A stretch of 58,556 nt of DNA from positions 1-58,556 of the forward strand of contig NZ_JABSSX010000016.1 of the NCBI RefSeq assembly GCF_013280495.1, read 5' to 3'. This document shows positions 1 to 9,056 of the stretch, piece after piece. The position numbers were made by a program, and so were the translations under genes. The stretch is from Brevibacterium permense. GTDB lineage: Bacteria > Actinomycetota > Actinomycetes > Actinomycetales > Brevibacteriaceae. The notes beneath the pieces were generated by a model that saw only the letters and a program-made list of their open reading frames with translations, made no database searches and was not told where the DNA came from. Each line of letters begins with the position of its first letter. Within the stretch, counting starts at the first letter, position 1.

Positions 1-72
1 CGCCCCTTCGCACTCCACCCCCCCCTCCCCCCCAACCGCCCTCCCGCCCGGCCCCCCCCCCCCCGGGCGCGT
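1..72. other. C-rich low-complexity contig edge
   Basis: Runs of C (up to about 14) and near absence of A and T distinguish this stretch from everything else in the window. It carries no credible gene. It ends exactly where the right half of a palindromic repeat begins, so it probably represents poor sequence or assembly breakdown at a strong hairpin rather than real biology. Confidence 0.6.
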
Positions 73-100
73 GGTTGCGGGGCCGCCGTCAGGTAGCAAT
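73..100. repeat. Right half of 52-nt palindromic repeat (copy 1)
   Basis: The 28 bases match the right arm of the palindromes at 21794-21845 and 22508-22559 with about one difference, including the trailing GTAGCAAT seen in copy 3. The left half is missing and replaced by the C-rich contig edge. It lies 5 nt beyond the stop codon of the phosphotransferase gene, the same placement relative to a gene end as the other copies. Confidence 0.75.
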
Positions 101-105
101 AGGGG

Positions 106-1125
106 TTAGCCGATGGGTTTGAGGGCGTGGGCGTTGACTCCGGCGACATCGGCGCCGGACAGCGCGCGGGCCACCCACAGGGAGCGGGCAGCATCGGCCA
201 GGCTCGAATTCGACCCGCCGGAGGCCGCGCGCAGATACCAGAACATGTTCGTGATCTCCCTGGCCACGGTCGCCCCCATCCCGTACTGCGGATCGACCCC
301 GGCGCACAGCGCCAGGTCCGTGGCGAAACCACGCAGCCACGCGGCCTGCGCCTGCGGATGATCCGAGGGGATCTCGGCCAACCGGTTCCATAGGATCGGG
401 GCCAAGGTGTACGCGGTCGGACCGGCCAAGGGCTGCGGGTCGATGGCCTTCCACGTCGAGATCCCCGTCGGGTCGGGATTGCCGGCGAGGATGTTGTAGT
501 AGTGCAGGTCGGCGTGGATGAGCCAGTTCTCCTCTGACGACGCCAGAGTCTGCATCCAATTGCGGGCGAACGACAACAGCAGGGAATCGTGCGGGCCCGC
601 CTCCGACCATCCGGTCAACAGCGCGGCATCGGCATCGAACGAGTTCAGCCACCCGGCCACGACATCCTGGACCCGCAGGAACTCGGAGGTCGCCGGAATC
701 TCCAAGGACCGCTGCAGCGCACCCCACACCGGAGGCACATCGGCCAGGGGCAGCACGGACAGATTGTCCTTCGTACGCAGTCGCTCCTGCAGAGTGACCC
801 GGAAGCTGCGATCATCCCGGATGACCCGCACCGCCCCGTGCCCGTTCCACATCTTCAGTGCCCGCAGCACCTGCGCATGCGCGGCCGTATGTGCCGAGGT
901 GGGAGCCGCGAACCGCAGCACCCCCTGATAGTTCTCCTGAGTGAGCACCGGAATCACCAAGGACTCGCACCCGGCCCACGGTGCCCCCGGCACATCGTCG
1001 AAGCGCAGCTTCCACCGGTCGAGGAGCTCATTGGCCATATAGTCGAGCGCGGCAACCCACGAATCGGTGCGATACTCGCCGATGATCTCGCGCGTCGCCC
1101 GGTAGAGAACCGTTGGGACCTTCAC
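106..1125 (-). CDS. Aminoglycoside/hydroxyurea-type phosphotransferase family protein
   Basis: A 339-residue protein resembling the APH(6)/hydroxyurea kinase family, which transfers phosphate from ATP to small hydroxylated substrates. The catalytic loop is visible as HADLHYYNIL near residue 205, followed by the metal-binding IDPQP motif about 25 residues later. The start is a GTG whose G is shared with the TAG stop of the upstream lipoprotein gene, and GGAGG lies just before it, so the two genes look translationally coupled. The substrate cannot be deduced, and resistance is only one possibility because many such kinases are metabolic. A palindromic repeat follows the stop codon. Confidence 0.75.
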   Translation of the reverse strand: MKVPTVLYRATREIIGEYRTDSWVAALDYMANELLDRWKLRFDDVPGAPWAGCESLVIPVLTQENYQGVLRFAAPTSAHTAAHAQVLRALKMWNGHGAVRVIRDDRSFRVTLQERLRTKDNLSVLPLADVPPVWGALQRSLEIPATSEFLRVQDVVAGWLNSFDADAALLTGWSEAGPHDSLLLSFARNWMQTLASSEENWLIHADLHYYNILAGNPDPTGISTWKAIDPQPLAGPTAYTLAPILWNRLAEIPSDHPQAQAAWLRGFATDLALCAGVDPQYGMGATVAREITNMFWYLRAASGGSNSSLADAARSLWVARALSGADVAGVNAHALKPIG

Positions 1126-2120
1126 TACTGCACCTCCGCCTGCCCGGGTTCGTCATAGGTGAAACGCAGCGGCTGCGGAGCGGCGAAGACCATCCGGTTC
1201 CGGGCCGATTCCCAGAGCCGGAGAATCGCCGAGGCGTCCGCCTCCAACCAGGGCAGAAGCGCGGAAGCGACGCCGTCTTCCAACGACAACGCCAACTCCT
1301 TCGCGGAGTCCGCATCAGTCGGGGTGGGATCGAGCTTCCACGCCGAGGCGGCCGGATCGGCTGCGTCCTCACCGAGGCGTTCCAACATCTCCCCGGACAA
1401 AGCACCCAAGGATTCGAGCCTGGCCAGGGCGGCCTTGCGTTCGCGCGACTTCGAATCGAAGTTCACGGCCAGCCGTTCATAGCCGTAGGCGGCCGCCCGC
1501 GACTGGTTGAGGATCGCGTTGAACATCTCCGCCCGGCCCTTCGGAACCTGACTTCCGGAGTCGTTCGTGCCGGCATCCGCGTCGGCCCCACCGGTGGCAC
1601 TGGGTGACGCCGTCGCGTCATCGCCGCCGTCCCTGCTCTGGTCGAGTTCCTCGCGGCCGGCGCGGATGAGTTCGTCGGCGGTGGTGATGATCTCCGGCTT
1701 CTTCGTCCCAGCCACCAGAGCCAAGCCGGTGGCCACATCGGCCAGGACGGGGATGAGGCCCGAACCCAGGGACGCCGCGGCCTCGAACACGGCACGGGAA
1801 GCCACCTCGGCGGCCTGGACGAACGTGCGGTCCTCCTCGGTCGGAGGCGCCTCGGTGGCGAATTCGGTCGGTGGATTCCATTCGGGGCCGATCGCCGCAA
1901 CGAAGTCAGCAAGATTCTCACCAGCGGTTTCGGGATCACCGGCGCCGGGAGAGGCGGAGTCTAAGATGCGGGCCAGACGATTGCGCAGCTGCTGGGTCGC
2001 ATCAAGTGTGGGGATCTCGGGATCCTGATCGAGTCGCAGGCCGCAGGCGGTGAGCAGGCCCAGACTCAACCCGCCGACACCGGCAGTTAACAGGCCGCGG
2101 CGACTGACGGGAAAATGCAT
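1125..2120 (-). CDS. Lipoprotein with ferritin-like (DUF4439-type) domain
   Basis: A 331-residue exported protein. The N-terminus has an RR-containing signal (SRRGLLTAG) and a lipobox LLTAC with Cys26 as predicted lipidation site. The C-terminal third (about residues 195-320) contains helices with Glu and Tyr residues typical of the ferritin-like DUF4439 family, and the middle is Thr/Asp/Ala-rich. Assignment to DUF4439 is from recollection of the family and is moderate. It is the first gene of a two-gene minus-strand operon with the phosphotransferase. The start codon has a TAGGAT hexamer 7 nt upstream and no Shine-Dalgarno, suggesting a leaderless transcript. Confidence 0.65.
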   Translation of the reverse strand: MHFPVSRRGLLTAGVGGLSLGLLTACGLRLDQDPEIPTLDATQQLRNRLARILDSASPGAGDPETAGENLADFVAAIGPEWNPPTEFATEAPPTEEDRTFVQAAEVASRAVFEAAASLGSGLIPVLADVATGLALVAGTKKPEIITTADELIRAGREELDQSRDGGDDATASPSATGGADADAGTNDSGSQVPKGRAEMFNAILNQSRAAAYGYERLAVNFDSKSRERKAALARLESLGALSGEMLERLGEDAADPAASAWKLDPTPTDADSAKELALSLEDGVASALLPWLEADASAILRLWESARNRMVFAAPQPLRFTYDEPGQAEVQ

Positions 2121-2126
2121 ACGGCA

Positions 2127-2132
2127 ATCCTA
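2127..2132 (-). promoter_or_regulatory. -10 hexamer of leaderless lipoprotein transcript
   Basis: On the minus strand TAGGAT ends 7 nt before the ATG at 2120, placing the predicted transcription start at or next to the A of the start codon. No Shine-Dalgarno is present. Confidence 0.5.
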
Positions 2133-2363
2133 TCGGATGCCCCGCCATCGCCGAGGGACACCCGCCAGCGCCGAGGGGCACCGACCGTCGCCCGCCCGAC
2201 CGCAGAATGAGACTCGACACCCAGCTGAACCGCGACGAAGGCTTAACCTCGACGGCGGCTGTCGCTTAGGGTGGGTGAGAACACGGCGGTCGCACAGGTG
2301 CACGGTGCGCCGGCCCCCTCGCCCCGCCTCGGCGAAGGGGACTCACAAGGATATGGAGGAGAA

Positions 2364-2828
2364 ATGGACGAAGACGTCGAGCGGATCAAGGGCCTGCTCG
2401 CCCCGCCCCTGCAGGATGCGGGATTCCACCTCGAGACCGTCAAAGCGGTGGCGGCCGGTCCGCGGCGCACGCTCACCGTCGTCGTCGACCTCGACGAATC
2501 GAGCACCGATCCGATGTCGATGGAGAAGATCGCCGAATCGACGAAGATCGTCGGCGACGCCCTCGACGAGGTCGAAATCTTCCGGGACAAGCCGTACCAG
2601 CTCGAGGTCACCAGCCCCGGTGCCACCCGAAAACTCGAGACCCCACGCCACTTCCGACGCGTCATCGGCCGTCGGCTGGAGATCACGACGAAGAAGGACA
2701 CCTTCAAGCTCGACCTCGCCGAGGTGGGGGAGAGTTCGATCACGGGCACGGACCCCCAGCGCAAGGAGACGAAGACGATCGACCTCGGCGAGATCCGCAA
2801 GGCCCAGGTGGAATTGAAGTTCCGCTGA
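2364..2828 (+). CDS. rimP: Ribosome maturation factor RimP
   Basis: A 154-residue cytoplasmic factor needed for 30S subunit maturation. The sequence follows the RimP pattern: an N-terminal domain (PPLQDAGFHLE, then VVVDLDESSTDPMSMEKI) with the conserved VTSPGATRKLETPRHFRR segment at mid-length and a C-terminal SH3-like barrel. The ATG at 2364 is chosen because GGAGGA lies 5-9 nt upstream. An upstream in-frame start exists but extends into low-complexity sequence unlike the family. It precedes nusA, as in most bacteria, and is divergent from the lipoprotein gene. Confidence 0.93.
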   Translation: MDEDVERIKGLLAPPLQDAGFHLETVKAVAAGPRRTLTVVVDLDESSTDPMSMEKIAESTKIVGDALDEVEIFRDKPYQLEVTSPGATRKLETPRHFRRVIGRRLEITTKKDTFKLDLAEVGESSITGTDPQRKETKTIDLGEIRKAQVELKFR

Positions 2829-2896
2829 GGCGAACCTCACGTTCCGCCGGCGGTGAGGCGGCCCCTTCGCAGACAGAGTGCGGGCGCGGACTGGGA

Positions 2897-2902
2897 TAGA
2901 CT
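2897..2902 (+). promoter_or_regulatory. Possible -10 hexamer upstream of nusA
   Basis: TAGACT sits in the 137-nt rimP-nusA gap, about 57 nt upstream of the nusA leader's end. No clear -35 is seen. It would give nusA its own promoter in addition to readthrough from rimP. Confidence 0.3.
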
Positions 2903-2965
2903 GTTACGCCTGCATAAGTGAACACAGACAATTCAATGCTCGGTTGAGCGAGAGAGGACTTAGAC

Positions 2966-3928
2966 ATGGACATCGACCTCAATGTTCTGCGCGTCATCGA
3001 ACGAGAGCGTGAGATTCCGCTGGAAACCCTCATCGAACTCATCGAACAGGCGCTCTTCCTCGCCTACCAGAAGACCGAAGGGGCCTGGCCCGACGCCCGC
3101 GCCGAACTCGACAAGTCCACCGGCGAGGTGCGCATCCTCGCCGTGGAATTCGACAACGACGACAACCCGATCGGCGAATTCGACGACACTCCCACCGGCT
3201 TCGGCCGCATCGCCGCTCAGACCGCCCGACAGGTCATCCACCAGCGGCTGCGCGATGTCGAAGACGAGACGCTGCTCGGCACGTTCAAAGGCCGTGAGGG
3301 CGAGATCGTCTCGGGCATCATCCAGCAGGGCCGCGACCCGCAGATGGTCCAGGTCGACATCGGAGACGTCGAAGCCGTGCTGCCCCCGCACGAACAGGTC
3401 CCCGGCGAGAGCTACGCCCACGGCACCCGACTGCGCGTCTACATCGCCGACGTGCACAAGGGCACGAAGGGCACCTCGGTCACCGTCTCCCGCACCCACC
3501 CGAACCTCGTGCGCCGACTCTTCGCCCATGAAGCTCCGGAGATCGCCGACGGCACCGTCGAGATCGTGTCGCTGGCCCGCGAAGCCGGCCACCGCACGAA
3601 GCTCGCCGTGCGCGCCACGAAGCCGGGAGTCAATGCGAAGGGATCGTGTATCGGCGAACTCGGCTCCCGTGTGCGTGCGGTGATGAACGAACTCGGCCAG
3701 GAGAAGATCGACATCGTCGACTACTCCGACGACCCGGCGAAATTCATCGCCCACGCGCTGTCCCCGGCCAAGGCCAAGAGCGTCGAGATCCTCGACGCCG
3801 CCGCTCAGGAATCCCGCGCCGTCGTCCCCACTGACCAGCTGTCCCTGGCCATCGGCAAGGAAGGGCAGAACGCCCGCCTGGCAGCCAAGCTCACCGGCTG
3901 GAAGATCGACATCGTCGCAGGCGAATAG
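2966..3928 (+). CDS. nusA: Transcription termination/antitermination factor NusA
   Basis: A 320-residue RNA polymerase-binding factor, the short actinobacterial form that lacks the C-terminal acidic repeats of E. coli NusA. Visible are the N-terminal RNAP-binding domain (residues 1-100), an S1 domain (about 108-175, [11 protein letters not shown] and [11 protein letters not shown]), and two KH domains ([18 protein letters not shown] and [21 protein letters not shown] near the C-terminus). It is the head of the nusA-ylxR-infB cluster. Start ATG with a purine-rich GAGAGAGGA about 10 nt upstream. Confidence 0.96.
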   Translation: MDIDLNVLRVIEREREIPLETLIELIEQALFLAYQKTEGAWPDARAELDKSTGEVRILAVEFDNDDNPIGEFDDTPTGFGRIAAQTARQVIHQRLRDVEDETLLGTFKGREGEIVSGIIQQGRDPQMVQVDIGDVEAVLPPHEQVPGESYAHGTRLRVYIADVHKGTKGTSVTVSRTHPNLVRRLFAHEAPEIADGTVEIVSLAREAGHRTKLAVRATKPGVNAKGSCIGELGSRVRAVMNELGQEKIDIVDYSDDPAKFIAHALSPAKAKSVEILDAAAQESRAVVPTDQLSLAIGKEGQNARLAAKLTGWKIDIVAGE

Positions 3929-3986
3929 CCTCGTGCAGTGATTCGCACCACTGGCCCCCTTGGCGCGAGCGGGGGTGCCGGTGCTG

Positions 3987-3992
3987 TAGAAT
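3987..3992 (+). promoter_or_regulatory. -10 hexamer TAGAAT before ylxR
   Basis: TAGAAT ends 9 nt before the GTG of ylxR, consistent with a leaderless or nearly leaderless start inside the nusA operon. No Shine-Dalgarno precedes the GTG. Confidence 0.45.
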
Positions 3993-4000
3993 CATTCATT

Positions 4001-4276
4001 GTGAATGTTGGTGATGGACCCGTAAGGACGTGCATCGCCTGTAGGCAGAAGGCCGGTCGGGACGAGCTGACACGCTTCGTGTTCCGCCCCGATCAGCACC
4101 CCGCCGTCGTCCGCGATGTGTCAGCGACACTGCCGGGACGTGGTGCGTGGGTGCATCCTGATGTGAAGTGCCTGGACAAGGCCCTGACCACTGCCGCCTT
4201 CGCTCGATCCTTTCGAACGAAGATCACCGCCTCGGACCTCCCGAGGCCGGACACCGAACCCAAAGAGAACGGGTAG
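4001..4276 (+). CDS. YlxR family RNA-binding protein
   Basis: A 91-residue protein with the YlxR (DUF448) signature: RTCIACR near the N-terminus, then an LTRFV strand, [10 protein letters not shown] and a trailing basic helix. Family members sit between nusA and infB in most Gram-positives and have been linked to RNA binding and RNase P modulation. The GTG at 4001 is chosen because the family starts a few residues before RTCIACR and because a TAGAAT hexamer lies 9 nt upstream. A longer ATG frame from 3938 would overlie that promoter. Confidence 0.85.
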   Translation: MNVGDGPVRTCIACRQKAGRDELTRFVFRPDQHPAVVRDVSATLPGRGAWVHPDVKCLDKALTTAAFARSFRTKITASDLPRPDTEPKENG

Positions 4277-4331
4277 CCGAATGGATGACAAGTTGTGAGT
4301 GTCGCACGATGACACCCAAACGGAATTCGAG

Positions 4332-4392
4332 AGAGCAGTGAAATGAGTACTGCTCTTCATTGATGAGGTTCTTTCCTGACCGGGAAAGAACC
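4332..4392 (+). promoter_or_regulatory. Two strong hairpins in the infB leader
   Basis: Perfect inverted repeats at 4332-4339/4349-4356 (AGAGCAGT / ACTGCTCT, 9-nt loop) and 4367-4376/4383-4392 (GGTTCTTTCC / GGAAAGAACC, 6-nt loop) lie directly upstream of the infB ribosome binding site AGGAGA. They could be a terminator or attenuator between ylxR and infB or a translational control leader. There is no U-tract, so a simple intrinsic terminator is doubtful. Confidence 0.6.
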
Positions 4393-4406
4393 CGGACAGG
4401 AGAACT

Positions 4407-7319
4407 GTGGCAAAGCCCCGTGTCCATGAGCTCGCGAAAGAGCTCGGCACAACAAGTAAGAACGTCCTCGAAAAGCTCCAGGACATGGGCGAATTCGTTC
4501 GCTCCGCCTCTTCGACGCTCGAAGCGCCCGTCGTGCGCCGCGTGAAGGAGGCATTCGCCGATTCCTCTTCCGCCGATGGTGAGAAGTCCACCGGCGCGAA
4601 GAAGGCCGCCAAGCCGGCCGCGAAACCCGGAGCCCCGAAACCCGGTGCGAAGCCCGCACCCAAGCCCGCTGCGAAGTCGGCTGCCAAGCCGGGTGCTGCG
4701 AAGCCCGCCGGCGCGGCGAAATCGGCCCCCGCCGAGGATGCCGCCCCCGCTGCGCAGTCCGCACCGAAGTCTGCCGCCAAGCCGGCGACCCCGGCTGCTC
4801 CGAAGGCAACCGAATCGTCCGAGGCGCCCGCAGCCAAGCCGGCTGCCTCCTCGGCGCCGAAGCCCGGAGCCCCGAAGCCGGCGGCCGCGCCCAAGCCCGG
4901 AGCCCCGAAACCCGGAGCTCCCAAGCCAGGTGCTGCCGGAAAGCCCGGCGGTCGCGGTGCCGCGCGTCCCGGAAACAACCCCTTCGCGTCCTCGCAGGGA
5001 ATGCCGAAGCCCGGTCGCGGTCCCAAGCCCGGCGGTCGTTCCGGCGGTCAAGGCGGTCAGGGTGGCCAGGGCGGACGCCCCGGCAACAACCCGTTCGCGC
5101 CTTCGCAGGGAATGCCGAAGCCCGGCCAGAAGCAACGCGGATCCGGTGAGGAATCCTCGGGCGGTCCCCGTCCGGCACCTCGCCCGGGCGCACCACGCCC
5201 GAACCCGTCGATGCTGAAGAACTCGGCACTGAACAAGCCCGCCCCCGGCCGCGGTCGCGGCGGCGGACGCGGAAACGCCCCAGGCGGCGGCGCACCCGGT
5301 GCCCCGGGCGGCGCTCCCGGCGGTCCTCGTCGTGGACCCGGCGGCGGTCCCGGCGGCCGCGGTTCAGGTCGCGGTCGCGGCAGCACGCAGGGTGCATTCG
5401 GTCGCGGCGGCGGTCCCCGTCAGAAGGGACGCAAGTCGAAGCGGGCGAAGCGCGCAGAGCTCGAGCAGATGCAGGCTCCCTCGGTCGGTGGCGTCACCGT
5501 TCCGCGCGGAGACGGCAACACGCCGCTGCGCCTGCGTCGCGGCTCCTCGCTGGCCGACTTCGCCGAGAAGATCAACACCGATCCGACGAACCTCGTGACC
5601 GTGCTCTTCCACCTCGGTGAGATGGCCACGATCACCCAGTCCCTCGACGAGGCGACCTTCGAGGTCCTCGGCGAAGAGCTCGGTTACAAGATCGAGATCG
5701 TCTCGCCCGAAGACGAAGACCGTGAGCTGCTGGAGACCTTCGACATCGACCTCGATGCCGAAGCCGCAGAAGAGGACGACGAGGACCTGCAGGCACGTCC
5801 GCCGGTCGTCACCGTCATGGGTCACGTCGACCACGGTAAGACCAAGCTGCTCGACGCGATCCGCTCGGCCAATGTCGCTTCCCGCGAAGCCGGCGGAATC
5901 ACCCAGCACATCGGTGCCTACCAGGCCGAGGTCGAGCACGAGGGAGAAGACCGCAAGATCACCTTCCTCGACACCCCGGGTCACGAGGCGTTCACCGCCA
6001 TGCGTGCCCGTGGTGCGAAGTCGACGGACCTCGCGATCCTCGTGGTCGCCGCCGACGACGGCGTCATGCCGCAGACGATCGAAGCTCTCAACCACGCTCA
6101 GGCGGCCGATGTGCCGATCGTCGTGGCCGTGAACAAGATCGACAAGGAAGGCGCCAACCCCGCCAAGGTCATGCAGCAGCTGACCGAATACAACCTCGTG
6201 GCCGAAGAATACGGCGGCGAGACCATGTTCGTGCCGATCTCCGCGCTCAAGCGCGAGGGCATCGACCAGCTGCTCGAGTCCGTTCTGCTGACCACCGATG
6301 CGGCCCTGGACCTGCGGGCGAACCCAAACAAGTCCGCTCGCGGCATCGCGATCGAAGCCAAGCTCGACAAGGGCCGCGGTGCGGTTGCCACCGTGCTCGT
6401 CGAGTCCGGCACCCTGCGTCAGGGCGACGCCATCGTCTGCGGCACCGCCTACGGACGTGTGCGTGCGATGTTCGACGAGAACGGAAACGTCGTCGAGGAG
6501 GCCGGACCCTCCCGCCCCGTGCAGGTGCTCGGTCTGTCGTCCGTCCCGCGTGCCGGTGACTCGTTCATCTCCACCGATGACGATCGCACGGCCCGTCAGA
6601 TCGCTGAGAAGCGTGACGCCATCGAGCGCAACGCCGCTCAGGCCCGCGGTCGCAAGCGCATCAGCCTCGAGGACTTCACGAAGGCTCTGGCTGAGGGCAA
6701 GGTCGACATGCTCAACCTCATCCTCAAGGGTGACGTCTCCGGTGCTGTCGAAGCGCTCGAGGATTCGCTGCTCAAGATCGATGTGGGCGACGACGTCGAC
6801 CTGCGGATCATCCACCGCGGCGTCGGTGCGATCACGGAGAACGACATCAACCTGGCCACGGTCGACAACGCGATCGTCCTCGGCTTCAACGTCCGTCCGG
6901 AAGCGAAGGCTCGCGACCTGGCAGACCGCGAAGGCGTCGACGTCCGCTACTACTCGGTCATCTACCAGGCGATCGACGACATCGAGTCCTCGCTCAAGGG
7001 CATGCTCAAGCCCGAGTACGAAGAGGTCCAGACCGGTACCGCGGAGATCCGCGAGGTCTTCCGCTCCTCGAAGTTCGGCAACATCGCCGGTTCGATCGTC
7101 CGCGACGGCATCATCAAGCGGAACTCGACCGCTCGCGTCACCCGCGACGGAATCGTCATCGGCGACAATGTCCACATCGAATCGCTGCGTCGGTTCAAGG
7201 ACGATGCGACCGAGGTCCGCGAGGGCTACGAGTGCGGTATCGGACTCGGCAAGTTCAACGACCTGCGCGTCGGCGACATCATCGAGACCTTCGAGATGCA
7301 GGAAAAGCCGCGCGACTGA
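4407..7319 (+). CDS. infB: Translation initiation factor IF-2
   Basis: A 970-residue GTPase that delivers initiator tRNA to the 30S subunit. The order is an N-terminal IF2 helical domain (residues 1-50), a roughly 300-residue Ala/Pro/Lys then Gly/Arg-rich linker with repeated [13 protein letters not shown] units and two [13 protein letters not shown] units, a second N-domain ([13 protein letters not shown]), then the G domain from about residue 468 (G1 GHVDHGKT, G3 DTPGHEAF, G4 NKID), and domains II-IV to the C-terminus. The GTG start has AGGAGA 5 nt upstream. Long Pro/Lys/Gly linkers are usual in actinobacterial IF-2. Confidence 0.97.
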   Translation: MAKPRVHELAKELGTTSKNVLEKLQDMGEFVRSASSTLEAPVVRRVKEAFADSSSADGEKSTGAKKAAKPAAKPGAPKPGAKPAPKPAAKSAAKPGAAKPAGAAKSAPAEDAAPAAQSAPKSAAKPATPAAPKATESSEAPAAKPAASSAPKPGAPKPAAAPKPGAPKPGAPKPGAAGKPGGRGAARPGNNPFASSQGMPKPGRGPKPGGRSGGQGGQGGQGGRPGNNPFAPSQGMPKPGQKQRGSGEESSGGPRPAPRPGAPRPNPSMLKNSALNKPAPGRGRGGGRGNAPGGGAPGAPGGAPGGPRRGPGGGPGGRGSGRGRGSTQGAFGRGGGPRQKGRKSKRAKRAELEQMQAPSVGGVTVPRGDGNTPLRLRRGSSLADFAEKINTDPTNLVTVLFHLGEMATITQSLDEATFEVLGEELGYKIEIVSPEDEDRELLETFDIDLDAEAAEEDDEDLQARPPVVTVMGHVDHGKTKLLDAIRSANVASREAGGITQHIGAYQAEVEHEGEDRKITFLDTPGHEAFTAMRARGAKSTDLAILVVAADDGVMPQTIEALNHAQAADVPIVVAVNKIDKEGANPAKVMQQLTEYNLVAEEYGGETMFVPISALKREGIDQLLESVLLTTDAALDLRANPNKSARGIAIEAKLDKGRGAVATVLVESGTLRQGDAIVCGTAYGRVRAMFDENGNVVEEAGPSRPVQVLGLSSVPRAGDSFISTDDDRTARQIAEKRDAIERNAAQARGRKRISLEDFTKALAEGKVDMLNLILKGDVSGAVEALEDSLLKIDVGDDVDLRIIHRGVGAITENDINLATVDNAIVLGFNVRPEAKARDLADREGVDVRYYSVIYQAIDDIESSLKGMLKPEYEEVQTGTAEIREVFRSSKFGNIAGSIVRDGIIKRNSTARVTRDGIVIGDNVHIESLRRFKDDATEVREGYECGIGLGKFNDLRVGDIIETFEMQEKPRD

Positions 7320-7382
7320 TCGGTCGCACAGTGAGTTGCACCCGCTGATCCGACAGCGCAGCAGCGCAGCCGAGGAGGATGG

Positions 7383-7442
7383 GACTCACACCGTGAGTCG
7401 ACGGCTCCGGTCGGCCCCCGTGTGGGGGGACCGGCCGGAGCC
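7383..7442 (+). terminator. Tandem hairpins after infB
   Basis: Two stems lie between infB and rbfA: GACTCAC/GTGAGTC with a 3-nt loop (7383-7399) and a GC-rich ~17-bp stem (7403-7419 with 7425-7442, one bulged A). No long U-run follows (only TTCGATTG), so termination would be partial or of the U-less actinobacterial type. Confidence 0.5.
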
Positions 7443-7509
7443 GGTTCGATTGCACAGCTAACATAGGACCGGAAGAGTTGTTCCGGCCCCGAACAGAAGG
7501 ACACGCACC

Positions 7510-7944
7510 ATGGCAGACTCGACACGGGCCCGCAAGATCGCCGACCAGATCAAGGTCATCGTCGCCAGCACCATCGAGCGCAAGCTCAAGGATCCCCGCC
7601 TCGGCTTCGTCACCGTCACCGATGTGCGCGTGACCGGCGATCTGCAGCACGCCACCATCTTCTATACCGTCTACGGCGACGACCAGGATCTCGTCGGCAC
7701 CGGTCATGCCCTCGAATCGGCCAAGGGCTTCATCCGCTCCGAGGTAGGGAAGGGGCTGACGATCCGTCTGACCCCGAGCCTCGAATTCATCGCCGACGCC
7801 GTCCCCGAGGCGGCCGCCCGTCTCGACGGACTGCTCGCTCAGGCTGCCGCCGACGATGCTCGAGTGGCGGGGTTGGCCAAGGACGCGCAGCATGCAGGTG
7901 AATCCGACCCGTACAAGAAGGCCGACGACGCCGACGAGGAGTGA
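7510..7944 (+). CDS. rbfA: Ribosome-binding factor A
   Basis: A 144-residue 30S maturation factor with a KH-like fold. Characteristic segments are RARKIADQIKVIVA at the N-terminus, DPRLGFVTVTDVRVTGDL in the middle and the RSEVGKGLTIRLTPSLEFIAD helix and strand. The C-terminal 25 residues are acidic (KKADDADEE), as in other actinobacterial RbfA. It follows infB, its usual neighbour. Start ATG; AGAAGGA lies about 9 nt upstream. Confidence 0.95.
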   Translation: MADSTRARKIADQIKVIVASTIERKLKDPRLGFVTVTDVRVTGDLQHATIFYTVYGDDQDLVGTGHALESAKGFIRSEVGKGLTIRLTPSLEFIADAVPEAAARLDGLLAQAAADDARVAGLAKDAQHAGESDPYKKADDADEE

Positions 7945-8056
7945 TCGTCGCTTCCCAGCGGACAGAGTGCATCGCGCCTGGTCATCGGGTGGGGAGCGGC
8001 GGAATGGCCGTTCCGGGCCCGATTTGAGCTTCGTCACGCCGCGAAAAAAAGTTCTC

Positions 8057-8117
8057 GTAACAGTTTTGTTATCTTTCCGAGATGTCGTAGACTTTTTGCG
8101 GTAACGAAATGATTACG
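8057..8117 (+). promoter_or_regulatory. GTAAC-type repeats upstream of secreted cell-wall protein
   Basis: GTAAC at 8057, GTTAT at 8068, and GTAAC..ATTAC at 8101-8115 form spaced, partly inverted pentamers in an unusually AT-rich 60-bp stretch before the gene at 8140. The arrangement recalls MtrA-type binding sites (spaced GTAAC/GTTAC-like repeats) that control cell-wall hydrolases in actinobacteria. The link is inference. Confidence 0.35.
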
Positions 8118-8139
8118 ACTCTGTTAAGGGATTTCTGCA

Positions 8140-9045
8140 TTGGGTAAGCACTCCTCACCGAAGCCGTCGTTCGCGAAGCAGCTGATCCGGGACCTGACTC
8201 CCGGCAAGCGTCCCGCGGGCCGACGCGCAGCGAATGCGCCGTCCTCGGCGACTTCCGTGCTGGCGACCGTCAAGCAGCGTCCCGTCGTCGCCGCGATCGC
8301 CGTTCCAGCAGCCGCGACCGCCGCAGTCGTCGGTTCGACCGTCGTCATGGGACCGCCCGAGTCCGGCAACGTCACCACCGAAGCCGCATCGACGACACCC
8401 GAGGAGTCGACCACCGCCTCGACCCCGAGCCAGAAAGAGCTCGACGCCGAACGCAAGAAGGCCGGCGAAGAGTACCTGGAGAAGGTCAAGGACGACCCGA
8501 AGTACAAGAACAAGACTTCGAAGACCGATCTCGAGGTCAAGGCTCCGCCGAAGCCCAAGCCGACCGCAGAATCCGCGGCAGCTGAGGAGAAGAGCGACGA
8601 TTCGTCCTCCGGTGAGAAGTCTTCCGATGAGAAGTCTTCCGATGAGAAGTCCTCCGATGAGAAGTCCTCCGGCGAAGGCACTTCTTCGGATACCTCCGCG
8701 CCGCCGTGCAGCGTGTCCTCGTCGATCGAATCCGGTCTGCTGCCGAACGCCGTCAACGGCTACCGTGCTGTCTGCGCGAAGTTCCCCGAGGTCAAGACCT
8801 TCGGCGGACGCCGCCCCGGCACCGGCTCCGATCACAACACCGGTGAAGCCGTCGACATCATGATCAGCGGCGCCACCGGCGACCGCATCGCCGAGTACCT
8901 CATCCAGAACCAGGGCAGCCTCAACGTCAAGTACGTCATCTGGAAGCAGCGCATCTGGATGCCCGGACAGGGCTGGAAGGGCATGGAGGACCGCGGTGAC
9001 GCAACCGCCAACCACTTCGACCACGTGCACGCGTCCTTCAACTGA
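8140..9045 (+). CDS. Membrane-anchored/secreted protein with peptidase M15-like C-terminal domain
   Basis: A 301-residue protein. A basic N-terminus (about 45 residues) precedes a hydrophobic segment (residues 48-72, VVAAIAVPAAATAAVVG), then a Thr/Ser/Lys/Glu-rich stalk containing four EKSS-type pentapeptide repeats. The C-terminal domain of about 115 residues has GGRRPGTGSDHNTGEAVDIMI and HFDHVHASF, typical of the D-Ala-D-Ala carboxypeptidase-like M15 fold (His/Asp metal site). A cell-wall role is likely; the enzymatic activity is inferred only. The start is TTG at 8140 with AAGGG about 10 nt upstream. It separates rbfA from truB, which are adjacent in many genomes. Confidence 0.75.
   Translation: MGKHSSPKPSFAKQLIRDLTPGKRPAGRRAANAPSSATSVLATVKQRPVVAAIAVPAAATAAVVGSTVVMGPPESGNVTTEAASTTPEESTTASTPSQKELDAERKKAGEEYLEKVKDDPKYKNKTSKTDLEVKAPPKPKPTAESAAAEEKSDDSSSGEKSSDEKSSDEKSSDEKSSGEGTSSDTSAPPCSVSSSIESGLLPNAVNGYRAVCAKFPEVKTFGGRRPGTGSDHNTGEAVDIMISGATGDRIAEYLIQNQGSLNVKYVIWKQRIWMPGQGWKGMEDRGDATANHFDHVHASFN
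8611..8670 (+). repeat. Four 15-nt tandem repeats in stalk region
   Basis: Four units of GATGAGAAGTCTTCC-type sequence (differences only at a few third positions and the first unit) encode EKSS-containing pentapeptides, residues about 158-177 of the protein. The near-identity at DNA level suggests recent expansion by slippage and probable length variation among strains. Confidence 0.9.
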
Positions 9046-9056
9046 TCCCTGCCTTC

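Noticed and set aside
4121..5026. Gly/Phe/Ala-rich minus-strand frame
   Set aside because: It is the antisense of the Pro/Ala/Lys repeat linker of IF-2; apparent repeats are the complement of that linker.
5364..7175. 603-residue open frame antisense to infB
   Set aside because: Third-position GC bias leaves long open antisense frames. Composition (Asp/Val/Leu/Arg-rich, no domains) and lack of a ribosome site mark it as a shadow.
7945..8139. c-di-AMP (ydaO) riboswitch before the secreted protein
   Set aside because: Such elements precede some actinobacterial cell-wall genes, but the conserved core sequences are not visible here.
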